Assembly: GCF_003712105.1 (NCBI RefSeq)
Contig: NZ_RHLG01000001.1
Location: forward strand, 62,001 to 126,000
DNA: 64,000 bases
Origin: Winogradskyella sp.
GTDB lineage: Bacteria > Bacteroidota > Bacteroidia > Flavobacteriales > Flavobacteriaceae
Reading direction: 5' to 3'
The notes below the pieces were generated by a model. That model was not told the DNA's origin, did no database searches, and worked only from the letters and a program-made list of their open reading frames with translations. A program made the translations under genes and the position numbers. Positions 1 to 7,208 of the stretch are shown here, in pieces (position 1 is the stretch's first letter; each line of letters begins with the position of its first letter).

Positions 1-288
1 GTTAATCTTACTTAAGTCGTAACCTACCGTAACATCTGCATTTACTATTACAATAGCTTGCTTTTTTGCTTCTAATAAATCGGCGAAAATCGCTTTTGAA
101 TTTTTATAGGTAAACACTTCACTAAAGTGACCTTCCGTTACAACTAACTTCCCAACATTGTTAATCTGCTCTTGTATAAGCGCAGCATTTTCTTTTAAAG
201 TAATTGTGCTTTCTTCTTTATCACCACAATATTTAAAAGTGAATAAAACAATAAGGGTTATTATAACTCCAAATAGAATTTTGCGCAT
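1..288 (-). CDS. DUF4230 family protein, 3' end cut by the window edge
   Basis: The reading frame opens at an ATG on the minus strand (286-288) and stays open to base 1, giving 96 residues with no stop, so the C-terminal part lies outside the window. The N-terminus is a hydrophobic anchor (about residues 4-18), followed by a Cys and a charged stretch. It then has the pattern KLVVTEGHFSEVFTYKNSK, typical of the DUF4230 proteins common in Bacteroidetes, whose function is unknown. I infer a membrane-anchored protein with its soluble domain outside the cytoplasm. It is divergent from the secreted-protein gene at 463, and a strong dyad sits between the two starts. The family call rests on recalled pattern, not a search. 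Confidence 0.72.
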   Translation of the reverse strand, partial: MRKILFGVIITLIVLFTFKYCGDKEESTITLKENAALIQEQINNVGKLVVTEGHFSEVFTYKNSKAIFADLLEAKKQAIVIVNADVTVGYDLSKIN

Positions 289-328
289 GCCCGAATTTAA
301 CTATGTTTCTATAATTAACAAAATCCAC

Positions 329-358
329 ATTAGTTGCAACGTTGAAATTGCAACTAAT
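329..358. promoter_or_regulatory. Perfect 11-8-11 inverted repeat upstream of first paralog
   Basis: The left arm ATTAGTTGCAA (329-339) and right arm TTGCAACTAAT (348-358) are exact reverse complements around an 8-base spacer. A TTTG that could act as a minus-33 element overlaps its right end (358-361). The dyad lies between the divergent starts of the DUF4230 gene and the gene at 463, so it is not placed as a terminator. I infer an operator for a dimeric regulator. A dyad of the same geometry lies before the second paralog. Confidence 0.5.
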
Positions 359-462
359 TTGCAATTCGTCTAGGAATATTACTGTATAGCTTTTTACTAA
401 AAATTTATCATAAAATGATTGTATATTTATACTCTAGCTGTTAATTAATCCAAACCGTATAA

Positions 463-1275
463 ATGGTCAGATTTTTGTCTTTTCTGTCACTTATATTTAT
501 ATCCTATTTTGTTCAAGCTCAGAAGACTACATTAATTCAAAATGTAAACTTTAGAGCCAAAGAATTAAAGCATCATTTATCTGAAGATCTAGACAGCCTT
601 ATCCTTAAGGGCGAACGCACAATTTACACCGTTAACATCTTTAGTAAAGACTACGATACTTCAGTAACAGTATACGACAAGGAAGTTTCAATACCTCTTT
701 ATGACTTAGGCATAGGACGATATGTAGTTGAAGTTATGTTATATGATAAACGCATCATTATTACACTATTTAGAAATGAATCTTACGTGGTTCCTTTACC
801 AGACGAGGAACAGCTTTTAACTATTGCGGAAGACAATGCAGAGCCCAACCTTAACTTAGAGGAATTAGAAATTAATAATAGAGCAACGCCCAAATATTTT
901 AATAACCGTAGTATAAGTGATTTACTCAATTACAGAAGACCAAAAAAAGAAAAGGTTGTCGTTAAGAAAAAGAAGAAAGTTGCTAAGTACAATTTTTGGG
1001 TTATAAACATTGTAAATAGTAGTCAGTCTTCAAGAGTTACAAGGAAAATGGCTACATTAAAAGAGGTTGAGCGTTTAATTGAATTAAACCAGTTAGAGAT
1101 AAAAACTTTTAAGGGACAATCTAATGTCCTTGTAATATGGCAAGTTTATGATTCTAACAAGTTTTTAAGGCAACTAAATAATGATGAGCGTTATCTAAAA
1201 ACAGATTCACCATATTTTAATAAGACGCCTTACTATACTACAGATAGTTATGGCTTAGCACTAAAAAGCCGTTAA
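463..1275 (+). CDS. Secreted protein of unknown function, paralog of next gene
   Basis: I do not recognise this 270-residue protein. It starts with a clear signal peptide (hydrophobic residues about 4-17, cleavage near VQAQ). The mature part opens with TLIQNVNFRAKELKH, nearly repeated in the next gene as TLLQNINPRAKELKH. A central segment (about 160-180) is rich in Lys and low in complexity (VVVKKKKKV). The C-terminal domain (about 180-265) begins FWVINIVNSSQSSR and also matches the neighbour (YWIVKIINGRLGSK). The two genes are tandem duplicates with a conserved N-domain and C-domain and a diverged linker. The protein is probably periplasmic or surface exposed. An 11-8-11 dyad lies 104 bases upstream. 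Confidence 0.8.
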   Translation: MVRFLSFLSLIFISYFVQAQKTTLIQNVNFRAKELKHHLSEDLDSLILKGERTIYTVNIFSKDYDTSVTVYDKEVSIPLYDLGIGRYVVEVMLYDKRIIITLFRNESYVVPLPDEEQLLTIAEDNAEPNLNLEELEINNRATPKYFNNRSISDLLNYRRPKKEKVVVKKKKKVAKYNFWVINIVNSSQSSRVTRKMATLKEVERLIELNQLEIKTFKGQSNVLVIWQVYDSNKFLRQLNNDERYLKTDSPYFNKTPYYTTDSYGLALKSR

Positions 1276-1382
1276 ATTAGAAAACACTTCTAATACTTTT
1301 TATTTAAGATTTTCATCTTTTTTATAATCTACTTACTTAGTCCTCATTTTTTGCAGTACATCGATTGTTGGAGCGTTTTGTC

Positions 1383-1412
1383 TAATAATTAAGTAAATAG
1401 TCTTAATTATTA
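1383..1412. promoter_or_regulatory. Perfect 11-8-11 inverted repeat upstream of second paralog
   Basis: The arms TAATAATTAAG (1383-1393) and CTTAATTATTA (1402-1412) are exact reverse complements separated by 8 bases. The dyad abuts the TTTG minus-33 element at 1413-1416. Arm length and spacing equal those of the dyad at 329-358, although the arm sequences differ. I infer an operator-like or structural control element. Confidence 0.5.
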
Positions 1413-1442
1413 TTTGGCAAGAAATTTGTGTAAGTACCTTTG
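1413..1442 (+). promoter_or_regulatory. Bacteroidetes-type promoter for gene at 1510
   Basis: TTTG at 1413-1416 and TACCTTTG at 1435-1442 match the minus-33 (TTTG) and minus-7 (TAnnTTTG) consensus of the Bacteroidetes primary sigma factor, with an 18-base spacer. Transcription would start near 1448, leaving a leader of about 60 bases before the ATG at 1510. Confidence 0.6.
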
Positions 1443-1509
1443 TATCAATTAATCACCCAATCCATATACTCAAATAGAAAAATTCTATTTGTTAAACAAA
1501 CCTACTATT

Positions 1510-2211
1510 ATGAAAACTATTTTTTTTAGTATAGTTCTGTGTATGACCCTATGTCTTCAGGGTCAGAATTCTACATTGCTACAAAATATTAATCCTAGGG
1601 CAAAAGAACTTAAGCACAGTCTTAATACAACAGGTGATAGCATTTTATTATCATCTGATAAAATGATTTACAAAGTGGATATTTTTAACTCTGAATATGA
1701 AAAGAGTTTCTCTGGTAACAAATATCAATTAAAAATACCATTGCATGATATCCCTTTAGGTAGATTTGTAGTCTTAGCTAAGCTTGATGCTAAACTTATT
1801 GCTATTAGCTTATTAAGAAACAGACCTTACGAAGAACCTAGGCAAGCGCTAACAATGTCTCGCCCAAGTATTGAATCAAATCCTGGTAAAAGCTCTATTC
1901 AACCCGTAAAAATTAAAAAGGCAATTAAAGGGTATTGGATTGTAAAAATCATTAATGGTAGGCTAGGTTCTAAAAGAATTCGACAAATGGCAAATAAGGC
2001 AGAGGTTGAAAAGTTTATTTCAGTTAATGAAAAAGAGCAAAATACTAGGTCTGGACAACATAATAAACTAACTGTTTGGGAAGTGTATAATGTAGATGAG
2101 TTTAAAAAAGAAATTCACTCAAACAAAGATTATACAAAAAGCATATCTTCTGTAAACTTCAATGTCATACCATATTACGATACTACAGTTGGAAGAACAA
2201 GCGCATTATAG
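1510..2211 (+). CDS. Secreted protein of unknown function, tandem paralog
   Basis: This 233-residue protein has a signal peptide (MKTIFFSIVLCMTLCLQGQ) and the same architecture as the gene at 463: an N-domain with RAKELKH, then a PLHDIPLGRFVV stretch matching PLYDLGIGRYVV in the paralog, a variable linker, and a C-domain with YWIVKIIN and NKLTVWEVY. It is about 37 residues shorter than its neighbour because the linker is reduced. An in-frame TTG at 1489 would add seven residues, but the ATG at 1510 directly begins the signal peptide and fits the promoter at 1413-1442. Function is unknown. Export and the tandem duplication are the only supported statements. Confidence 0.8.
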   Translation: MKTIFFSIVLCMTLCLQGQNSTLLQNINPRAKELKHSLNTTGDSILLSSDKMIYKVDIFNSEYEKSFSGNKYQLKIPLHDIPLGRFVVLAKLDAKLIAISLLRNRPYEEPRQALTMSRPSIESNPGKSSIQPVKIKKAIKGYWIVKIINGRLGSKRIRQMANKAEVEKFISVNEKEQNTRSGQHNKLTVWEVYNVDEFKKEIHSNKDYTKSISSVNFNVIPYYDTTVGRTSAL

Positions 2212-2234
2212 ATCATAATTACGCCAATAGAACT

Positions 2235-2570
2235 TTACTTTTTTAACTCTAGCTTTTCTGCAAAGTAATCGCAAAAATCCTTCATTGTTGCTGTCATTTT
2301 TTCATCTTGAGTTGCTCTCAAAAAGGTATCACTCATTGTCACCAGAGTTTGATGAAAAAACTTCTTCATTTCATCCACTGGCATATCTTTGGTCCATAAA
2401 TCTATACGCAATGTTTCTTGAACCTTACTATCCCAAACAGATAACATAATCGCCTTGGCTTCTTCATTTTGGATACCGCCATCTTGGGCTGTCCAACTCA
2501 ATTTTTCTGGCACCCGATTTTCGTCAAGTTCAACATTTAATTCAATCTTAGATTTTATAGTGTTACTCAT
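2235..2570 (-). CDS. gldC: Gliding motility protein GldC
   Basis: The 111-residue protein matches GldC of gliding Flavobacteriia in length and pattern: an N-terminal SKIELNVELDENRVPEKLSW, then AKAIMLSVWD, DLWTKDMPVDEMKKFFHQT and a C-terminal CDYFAEKLELKK. GldC is a soluble protein that supports gliding, and it is encoded next to gldB in Flavobacterium. Here its ATG overlaps the gldB stop by one base (TAATG), which indicates translational coupling in a gldB-gldC operon. I see no signal peptide. The product name is secure from gene order plus pattern. Its biochemical role is not established. Confidence 0.9.
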   Translation of the reverse strand: MSNTIKSKIELNVELDENRVPEKLSWTAQDGGIQNEEAKAIMLSVWDSKVQETLRIDLWTKDMPVDEMKKFFHQTLVTMSDTFLRATQDEKMTATMKDFCDYFAEKLELKK

Positions 2571-3538
2571 TATAGCTTAGGTTTGTATTTTGATTTATTA
2601 AAAATGACATCTGCTTCCGTTCTCATAATTTCGATGATATCTGCTTCCGTTCTATCTGCATAAGCTCTTACAATTTGCCAGCCAATAAACTGACCCAATC
2701 TACCAGGAGATTCGTTGTCTAGCTCTAAATAGAATTTCGAAAAAGGTGCTGGCGTAGTAAACCGTGAAAAAAGTTTTGGATCCGTACTAAAAAGTAATTC
2801 TTTCTCCACAAAATAACTCCATATCATAGGCTCGTTCTCTTGAGCCCATTTAATATCATTAGTTGAATATCCAATTCGGTCCTCTACAGAAGAATTAGGT
2901 ATCATAATATCCTTAAAGTATAAGAGCTTACCATGATAAATAATTTCATCCAAAAATGTCTTTCGTTGATTCTGATATGCATAACGCATTGCATACTTAC
3001 CACACACATCTGGTATAATTTGAGCGGAAGTCATATTCTCGGCAAAATATCTAGGCGTATTTTGATAAAACTCATGTGTTTCGCCCAAATAATTTGTAAG
3101 ATTTATAATCAATAAATCGGATTCCAATACAAGTTTAGTTCTATAATCTACGAAATCTGTAACCGTAATTACACGTGGAATTGTAAATCCTTTATCGTAG
3201 TACTTAAGGTGCTGAAAAAGATTTCTTAACCCATCTTCTTGGGGTGTAAAATTTTGATACTCTTTATTAACCTCAGCAAACATTTGTTTCTGCAAATCAT
3301 CATTAACGCGATTAATCCATACAGAATCGGACACTTCTTTAGGAAATAAAAATGGGTAATTATTTTTTAATTGCCCTAAGTTTGTCGCATCAACTTTTGA
3401 AAACTCGCTATCAAAACGTTCGGCTTTAAAACTAATATCAACTTCTGCAATTTCTTTTTGCAGCTTTGATTCTTCATTGCAGTTGTAAAGCAGCAGAAAT
3501 AAGGCAAAACATGGAAAAAAATTAAGTTTCACTTTCAT
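2570..3538 (-). CDS. gldB: Gliding motility lipoprotein GldB
   Basis: This 322-residue lipoprotein has a signal ending in LLYNC (Cys20). It has the GldB pattern, including ERFDSEFSKVD, YPFLFPKEVSDSVW near the N-terminus and GRLGQFIGWQIVRAY with a MRTEADVIFNKSKYKPKL ending. GldB is a membrane lipoprotein needed for gliding, a process tied to the type IX secretion machinery. It is the first gene of the gldB-gldC pair, with a one-base overlap. A minus-7 element TAGGTTTG (minus strand, 3559-3552) lies 14 bases before the ATG, so the leader should be very short. The divergent neighbour is nadE. Confidence 0.92.
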   Translation of the reverse strand: MKVKLNFFPCFALFLLLYNCNEESKLQKEIAEVDISFKAERFDSEFSKVDATNLGQLKNNYPFLFPKEVSDSVWINRVNDDLQKQMFAEVNKEYQNFTPQEDGLRNLFQHLKYYDKGFTIPRVITVTDFVDYRTKLVLESDLLIINLTNYLGETHEFYQNTPRYFAENMTSAQIIPDVCGKYAMRYAYQNQRKTFLDEIIYHGKLLYFKDIMIPNSSVEDRIGYSTNDIKWAQENEPMIWSYFVEKELLFSTDPKLFSRFTTPAPFSKFYLELDNESPGRLGQFIGWQIVRAYADRTEADIIEIMRTEADVIFNKSKYKPKL

Positions 3539-3551
3539 TATATAAAATTTT

Positions 3552-3579
3552 CAAACCTAAAATCAATGCATTATTTTTG
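3552..3579. promoter_or_regulatory. Divergent minus-7 boxes for gldB and nadE
   Basis: On the minus strand TAGGTTTG (3559-3552) faces gldB. On the plus strand TATTTTTG (3572-3579) faces nadE. Both match TAnnTTTG. Only 12 bases separate them, so the two transcription start regions nearly touch and polymerase occupancy at one could affect the other. The plus-strand box overlaps an in-frame TTG at 3577, which rules that codon out as the nadE start. Confidence 0.55.
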
Positions 3580-3618
3580 TTGCAAAGGTACACTTCTTAC
3601 CCCAAAAACTCTAGAATA

Positions 3619-4407
3619 ATGCAAACAGAAAAAGTAATAGATTATATTGTCAATTGGTTAACAGAATATGCTAATAACGCTAAAGTAAATGGATTTGTTG
3701 TTGGTGTTTCTGGTGGTATTGATTCGGCAGTTACGTCTACTCTTTGTGCAAAAACTGGCCTAGATGTATTGTGTATAGAAATGCCTATTCACCAAGCTGA
3801 AAGCCATGTCTCTAGAGCCCATGAACATATAGCACAATTAAAAGAACGCTTTAGCAATGTAAGTGACACTAGAGTTGATTTAACTCCTGTTTTTGAAGAG
3901 TTTAAAACCGAAGTAAGTTTGGATGGTAAACAGGCTACTGTAGATATGGCGTTGGCCAATACAAGGGCTAGGCTTCGAATGACTACCTTATACTATCATG
4001 CTGGTTTATTAGGACGATTAGTAGCAGGTACCGGCAACAAAGTTGAAGATTTCGGTGTTGGTTTTTACACAAAATATGGTGATGGTGGTGTGGATTTAAG
4101 TCCAATTGCAGATTTATTAAAATCTGAAGTTTATGCTATTGGAGAAGCTCTTAAGGTTCCAGATTCTATAATGAAAGCAGCGCCAAGCGATGGCCTTTTT
4201 GGTGATGCTAGAAGTGATGAAGATCAAATTGGAGCATCTTATCCAGAACTTGAATGGGCGATGCAAATGCAGGATGAAGGTAAAACTGAAGATGATTTTG
4301 AAGGAAGACAAAAAGACGTATTCAGAATATACATGAGCTACAATAGAAGAAATCAGCACAAAATGATTCCTATACCAATTTGCGAAATTCCTAAAAATTT
4401 AAAGTAA
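3619..4407 (+). CDS. nadE: NH3-dependent NAD+ synthetase
   Basis: The 262-residue protein carries the PP-loop motif SGGIDS (about 31-36) of N-type ATP pyrophosphatases, and the NAD synthetase pattern NTRARLRM, GTGNKVEDFGVGFYTKYGDGG and PSDGLF. It converts deamido-NAD+ to NAD+ using ATP and ammonia in the cytoplasm. There is no nitrilase-type glutaminase domain, so it depends on free ammonia. I chose the ATG at 3619 because the upstream in-frame TTG at 3577 lies inside the predicted minus-7 box and would be ahead of the transcript. The gene is monocistronic, divergent from gldB. Confidence 0.95.
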   Translation: MQTEKVIDYIVNWLTEYANNAKVNGFVVGVSGGIDSAVTSTLCAKTGLDVLCIEMPIHQAESHVSRAHEHIAQLKERFSNVSDTRVDLTPVFEEFKTEVSLDGKQATVDMALANTRARLRMTTLYYHAGLLGRLVAGTGNKVEDFGVGFYTKYGDGGVDLSPIADLLKSEVYAIGEALKVPDSIMKAAPSDGLFGDARSDEDQIGASYPELEWAMQMQDEGKTEDDFEGRQKDVFRIYMSYNRRNQHKMIPIPICEIPKNLK

Positions 4408-4460
4408 ATATTAATTTATTTATAATTTTTTTAAAAAATAGCTACATTTTTTCTCAATAT

Positions 4461-4482
4461 ATCAATTGATTTCTTATTTTTG
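4461..4482 (+). promoter_or_regulatory. Promoter of response-regulator gene with adjoining palindrome
   Basis: TATTTTTG at 4475-4482 fits the minus-7 consensus and would give a leader of about 65 bases before the ATG at 4553. Four bases upstream lies ATCAATTGAT (4461-4470), a perfect 10-base palindrome placed between minus-33 and minus-7. It could serve as an operator, possibly for the regulator itself. The palindrome is short and AT-rich, so this second part is weak. Confidence 0.45.
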
Positions 4483-4552
4483 TGTAAGAAGGATTAATTA
4501 TTCCCCATAACTAGCTAAAGACTTAAACTTTGAAAAACTAAAAAAACTAGCC

Positions 4553-5182
4553 ATGGCTAAAATTTTGTTGGTTGACAGCCATCCTGTTGTTCGGGAAGGT
4601 CTGAAACACACCCTAACCAATCACACAGAATATGAAGTCATCGGAAGCTTAAGTAGTGGCGTTGAAATCTTTGAATTTATCAGAGAAAATGATGTTGACA
4701 TTATAGTTTCTGAGATTGACTTACCCGAACTAAATGGAATTACAGCTCTTAGAGCTATTAAAAAAGAGCATAAGTCCATTAGAATACTTATGTTTAGCCA
4801 TCAACCAGAAGAAATCTATGCCATTAGCACCTTAAAAGCAGGTGCATCTGGATATCTCTCAAAAAATGCGGGTACAGATAAAATTATTGATGCTCTTGAC
4901 TCAATACGACAAGGCAAAGTGTATCTAAGTGAAAAAATGGATAAACACCATCGGTATACGGATACTGCAAAAAGCAAAGCTCGGTTATTCAAAAAATTAT
5001 CTACACGTGAAGTCGAAGTACTTAAACTTTTATCTATTGGCAAGAAGAATAAGCATATTGCAGAAGAATTAGATATTAACGAAAAAACGGTAAGTACGTA
5101 CAAAGCACGTCTTTTTAAAAAACTAAATGTGGATAATATTGTAGACTTACTGCATCAGGCTAAGCATCATGATTTGACTTAA
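4553..5182 (+). CDS. LuxR/NarL-type response regulator lacking the phospho-acceptor Asp
   Basis: This 209-residue protein has an N-terminal receiver domain (about 1-120) and a C-terminal LuxR-type helix-turn-helix (about 143-205, LSTREVEVLKLLSIGKKNKH and KTVSTYKARLFKKL). In a canonical NarL receiver the phosphorylated Asp sits in a pattern like LMDIxMP. Here the aligned segment reads IVSEIDLP, which puts Glu54 at that place. The second acidic-pocket residue is also changed (VDSHP rather than VDDHP, Ser9), while the Lys of GYLSKNAG is kept. I infer a regulator that is not switched by ordinary phosphorylation, or one fixed in an active-like state by Glu. No histidine kinase gene is adjacent. 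It converges on dnaG with a four-base overlap. Confidence 0.9.
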   Translation: MAKILLVDSHPVVREGLKHTLTNHTEYEVIGSLSSGVEIFEFIRENDVDIIVSEIDLPELNGITALRAIKKEHKSIRILMFSHQPEEIYAISTLKAGASGYLSKNAGTDKIIDALDSIRQGKVYLSEKMDKHHRYTDTAKSKARLFKKLSTREVEVLKLLSIGKKNKHIAEELDINEKTVSTYKARLFKKLNVDNIVDLLHQAKHHDLT

Positions 5183-7146
5183 CCGCCAATAACTTTACCG
5201 AGTTTTCTGGACAATAACATTTTAAGACCAAGATAGTCTTTTACGTCTTCCATTATGCTCTTACTATCCACGTTTTCGTGTTGCGTTTCATTTTTAAAAA
5301 CAGCTACTTTTTGATCTATTAAAAAACAACGTAAGCTCAAAATGGTTTGATTAACCAATTGCGGTATGGTATGTTCTTTACCTTTAGGAATTATGTTATT
5401 TCGTTCCCAATCATGCAAAGCATATTTCTCATCATCCATTAATATACCTGTAATCATTGGTGCAATTTCAGGGTTAAGCTCTTGCATAAAGGTTTTTGTC
5501 GAAAACGTTTCGTTTTGGTTAAGCTTATCGATAATTGAATAGTATAATAGTTTAAAATCTTGATTACTGAATTGCATTTCGTCTTCTTGCAAGTCTAAAT
5601 AAATCTTCTCAAAGACTTTTGCTTCATGAATAACAGGTTCTAAAATTAAATCTCCTGATACTTCATCTTCTTTTAAAACTAAATCTTCAAAATTCTCAGT
5701 TTTATCACCATAAAGCAGTAAAATTTCAATAATCTTTCGCTCTAACTCATATTGAATATCAACTTTTTTGACACTTTTAGGTTCAGACTTTATAACATCA
5801 AAAGCTTTCTGCTCTTGCTTATACTTTTTGTTTATGTCCTGAAACTCCTTCTTATTAATTTGTGCTAGCGTACTAAACAAAACAGACTCACTTATATCCA
5901 TAATACGAGCGCACTCCTGTATGTATACTTCTTTCTTAATCTGATCTGGAATCTTGGCAATACTATTTACAATATCCCGAATGGTTTCTGCCTTTTTAAT
6001 AGGATCGTTTTTAGTGTCTTCAAATAAGAGCGAAGCTTTAAACTGAATAAAATCTTTAGAATTGTTATCAAGGAATTCCGTTAACTCAGATAAGGAATTA
6101 TTCTTTGCGAAACTATCAGGATCTTCACCGTCTGGAAACGAGCAAACGCGGACGTTCATGCCTTGTTCTAAAATTAAATCTATACCACGAATAGAAGCGC
6201 GCATACCGGCCGCATCACCATCAAATAATACTGTAATATTATTAGTGAGACGTTTTATTAATCGAATTTGTTCTGAAGTTAATGCAGTACCAGAAGAAGA
6301 CACCACATTCTGTATACCGCGCTGGTAAAACTGAATAACATCGGTGTAACCTTCTACTAAATAGCAATTATCTTCTTTAGCTATGGCTTGTTTTGCAAAG
6401 TAAAGCCCATATAGTACTTTACTTTTATGGTAAATTTCACTTTCTGGTGAATTAAGGTATTTTGCAGCTTTTTTATCATTACCTAAAATTCTTCCTCCAA
6501 ATCCTAGTACACGGCCACTCATGCTATGTATAGGAAACATTACTCGACCTTTAAACCTATCGAAATGCTTTTCAGGCTTTACTATTGTTAATCCTGTACC
6601 TTCGAGAAATTCAATTTTATAACCGTCTTTTAAAGCTTCGTCAGTAAAAGCTTGCCACTCATCTAACGCATATCCTAATTGAAACTTCTTTATAGTCTCA
6701 TCTGTAAAACCTCGTTCTTTAAAATAACTAAGTCCTATAGATTTGCCTTGATCTGTCTTGTGTAATATTCTCTGAAAATACGTATTGGCGTAATCACTTA
6801 CTAGATATAAACTTTCTCTAGTATTTGCCTTTTCTTTCTCCTCATCTGTACGCTCAGTTTCTTCAACTTCAATATTGTACTTTTTGGCCAAATACTTAAT
6901 TGCTTCGGGATACGTAAAATGTTCATGCTCCATTAAAAAGGTAACTGCATTTCCACCTTTTCCAGTGGAAAAATCTTTCCAGATTTGTTTTACTGGAGAC
7001 ACCATAAAACTTGGTGTACGCTCGTCACTAAAAGGGCTGAGACCCTTAAAATTACTACCTGCTTTTTTCAATTGCACAAAATCGCCAATAACTTCCTCAA
7101 CTCGGGCAGTTTCAAAAACTTGTGCTATCGTATTTTGTGAAATCAA
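5179..7146 (-). CDS. dnaG: DNA primase DnaG with degenerate zinc-binding domain
   Basis: The 655-residue primase has the N-terminal CHC2-type domain, the catalytic core with TOPRIM motif (YLVEGYTDV and VLFDGDAAGMRAS), and a C-terminal helicase-interaction region. It synthesises RNA primers for replication. In the zinc domain the usual CPFH and CFGC ligands are replaced: GLSPFSDERTPSF carries Ser37 and Ser40, and WKDFSTGKGG carries Asp58 and Thr61, so none of the four metal ligands remains although the surrounding fold pattern is intact. The start is a TTG (7146). No ATG exists upstream in frame before a stop, and the sequence MISQNTIAQVFETAR fits the family start. The overlap with the regulator gene is convergent. 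Confidence 0.95.
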   Translation of the reverse strand: MISQNTIAQVFETARVEEVIGDFVQLKKAGSNFKGLSPFSDERTPSFMVSPVKQIWKDFSTGKGGNAVTFLMEHEHFTYPEAIKYLAKKYNIEVEETERTDEEKEKANTRESLYLVSDYANTYFQRILHKTDQGKSIGLSYFKERGFTDETIKKFQLGYALDEWQAFTDEALKDGYKIEFLEGTGLTIVKPEKHFDRFKGRVMFPIHSMSGRVLGFGGRILGNDKKAAKYLNSPESEIYHKSKVLYGLYFAKQAIAKEDNCYLVEGYTDVIQFYQRGIQNVVSSSGTALTSEQIRLIKRLTNNITVLFDGDAAGMRASIRGIDLILEQGMNVRVCSFPDGEDPDSFAKNNSLSELTEFLDNNSKDFIQFKASLLFEDTKNDPIKKAETIRDIVNSIAKIPDQIKKEVYIQECARIMDISESVLFSTLAQINKKEFQDINKKYKQEQKAFDVIKSEPKSVKKVDIQYELERKIIEILLLYGDKTENFEDLVLKEDEVSGDLILEPVIHEAKVFEKIYLDLQEDEMQFSNQDFKLLYYSIIDKLNQNETFSTKTFMQELNPEIAPMITGILMDDEKYALHDWERNNIIPKGKEHTIPQLVNQTILSLRCFLIDQKVAVFKNETQHENVDSKSIMEDVKDYLGLKMLLSRKLGKVIGG

Positions 7147-7208
7147 TGGTGTAATGTAATGGAAACGTAAATCTACTAAAAATATAGAATTTAGTCACTA
7201 GCAAAACA

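Noticed and set aside
158..373. 71-codon plus-strand reading frame over the DUF4230 start region
   Set aside because: The minus strand there encodes a recognisable DUF4230 N-terminus, and the plus frame crosses the intergenic dyad with no coding character.
1489..1509. Longer start (TTG) for the second paralog
   Set aside because: The ATG at 1510 directly begins a textbook signal peptide; the extra residues would precede it without purpose.
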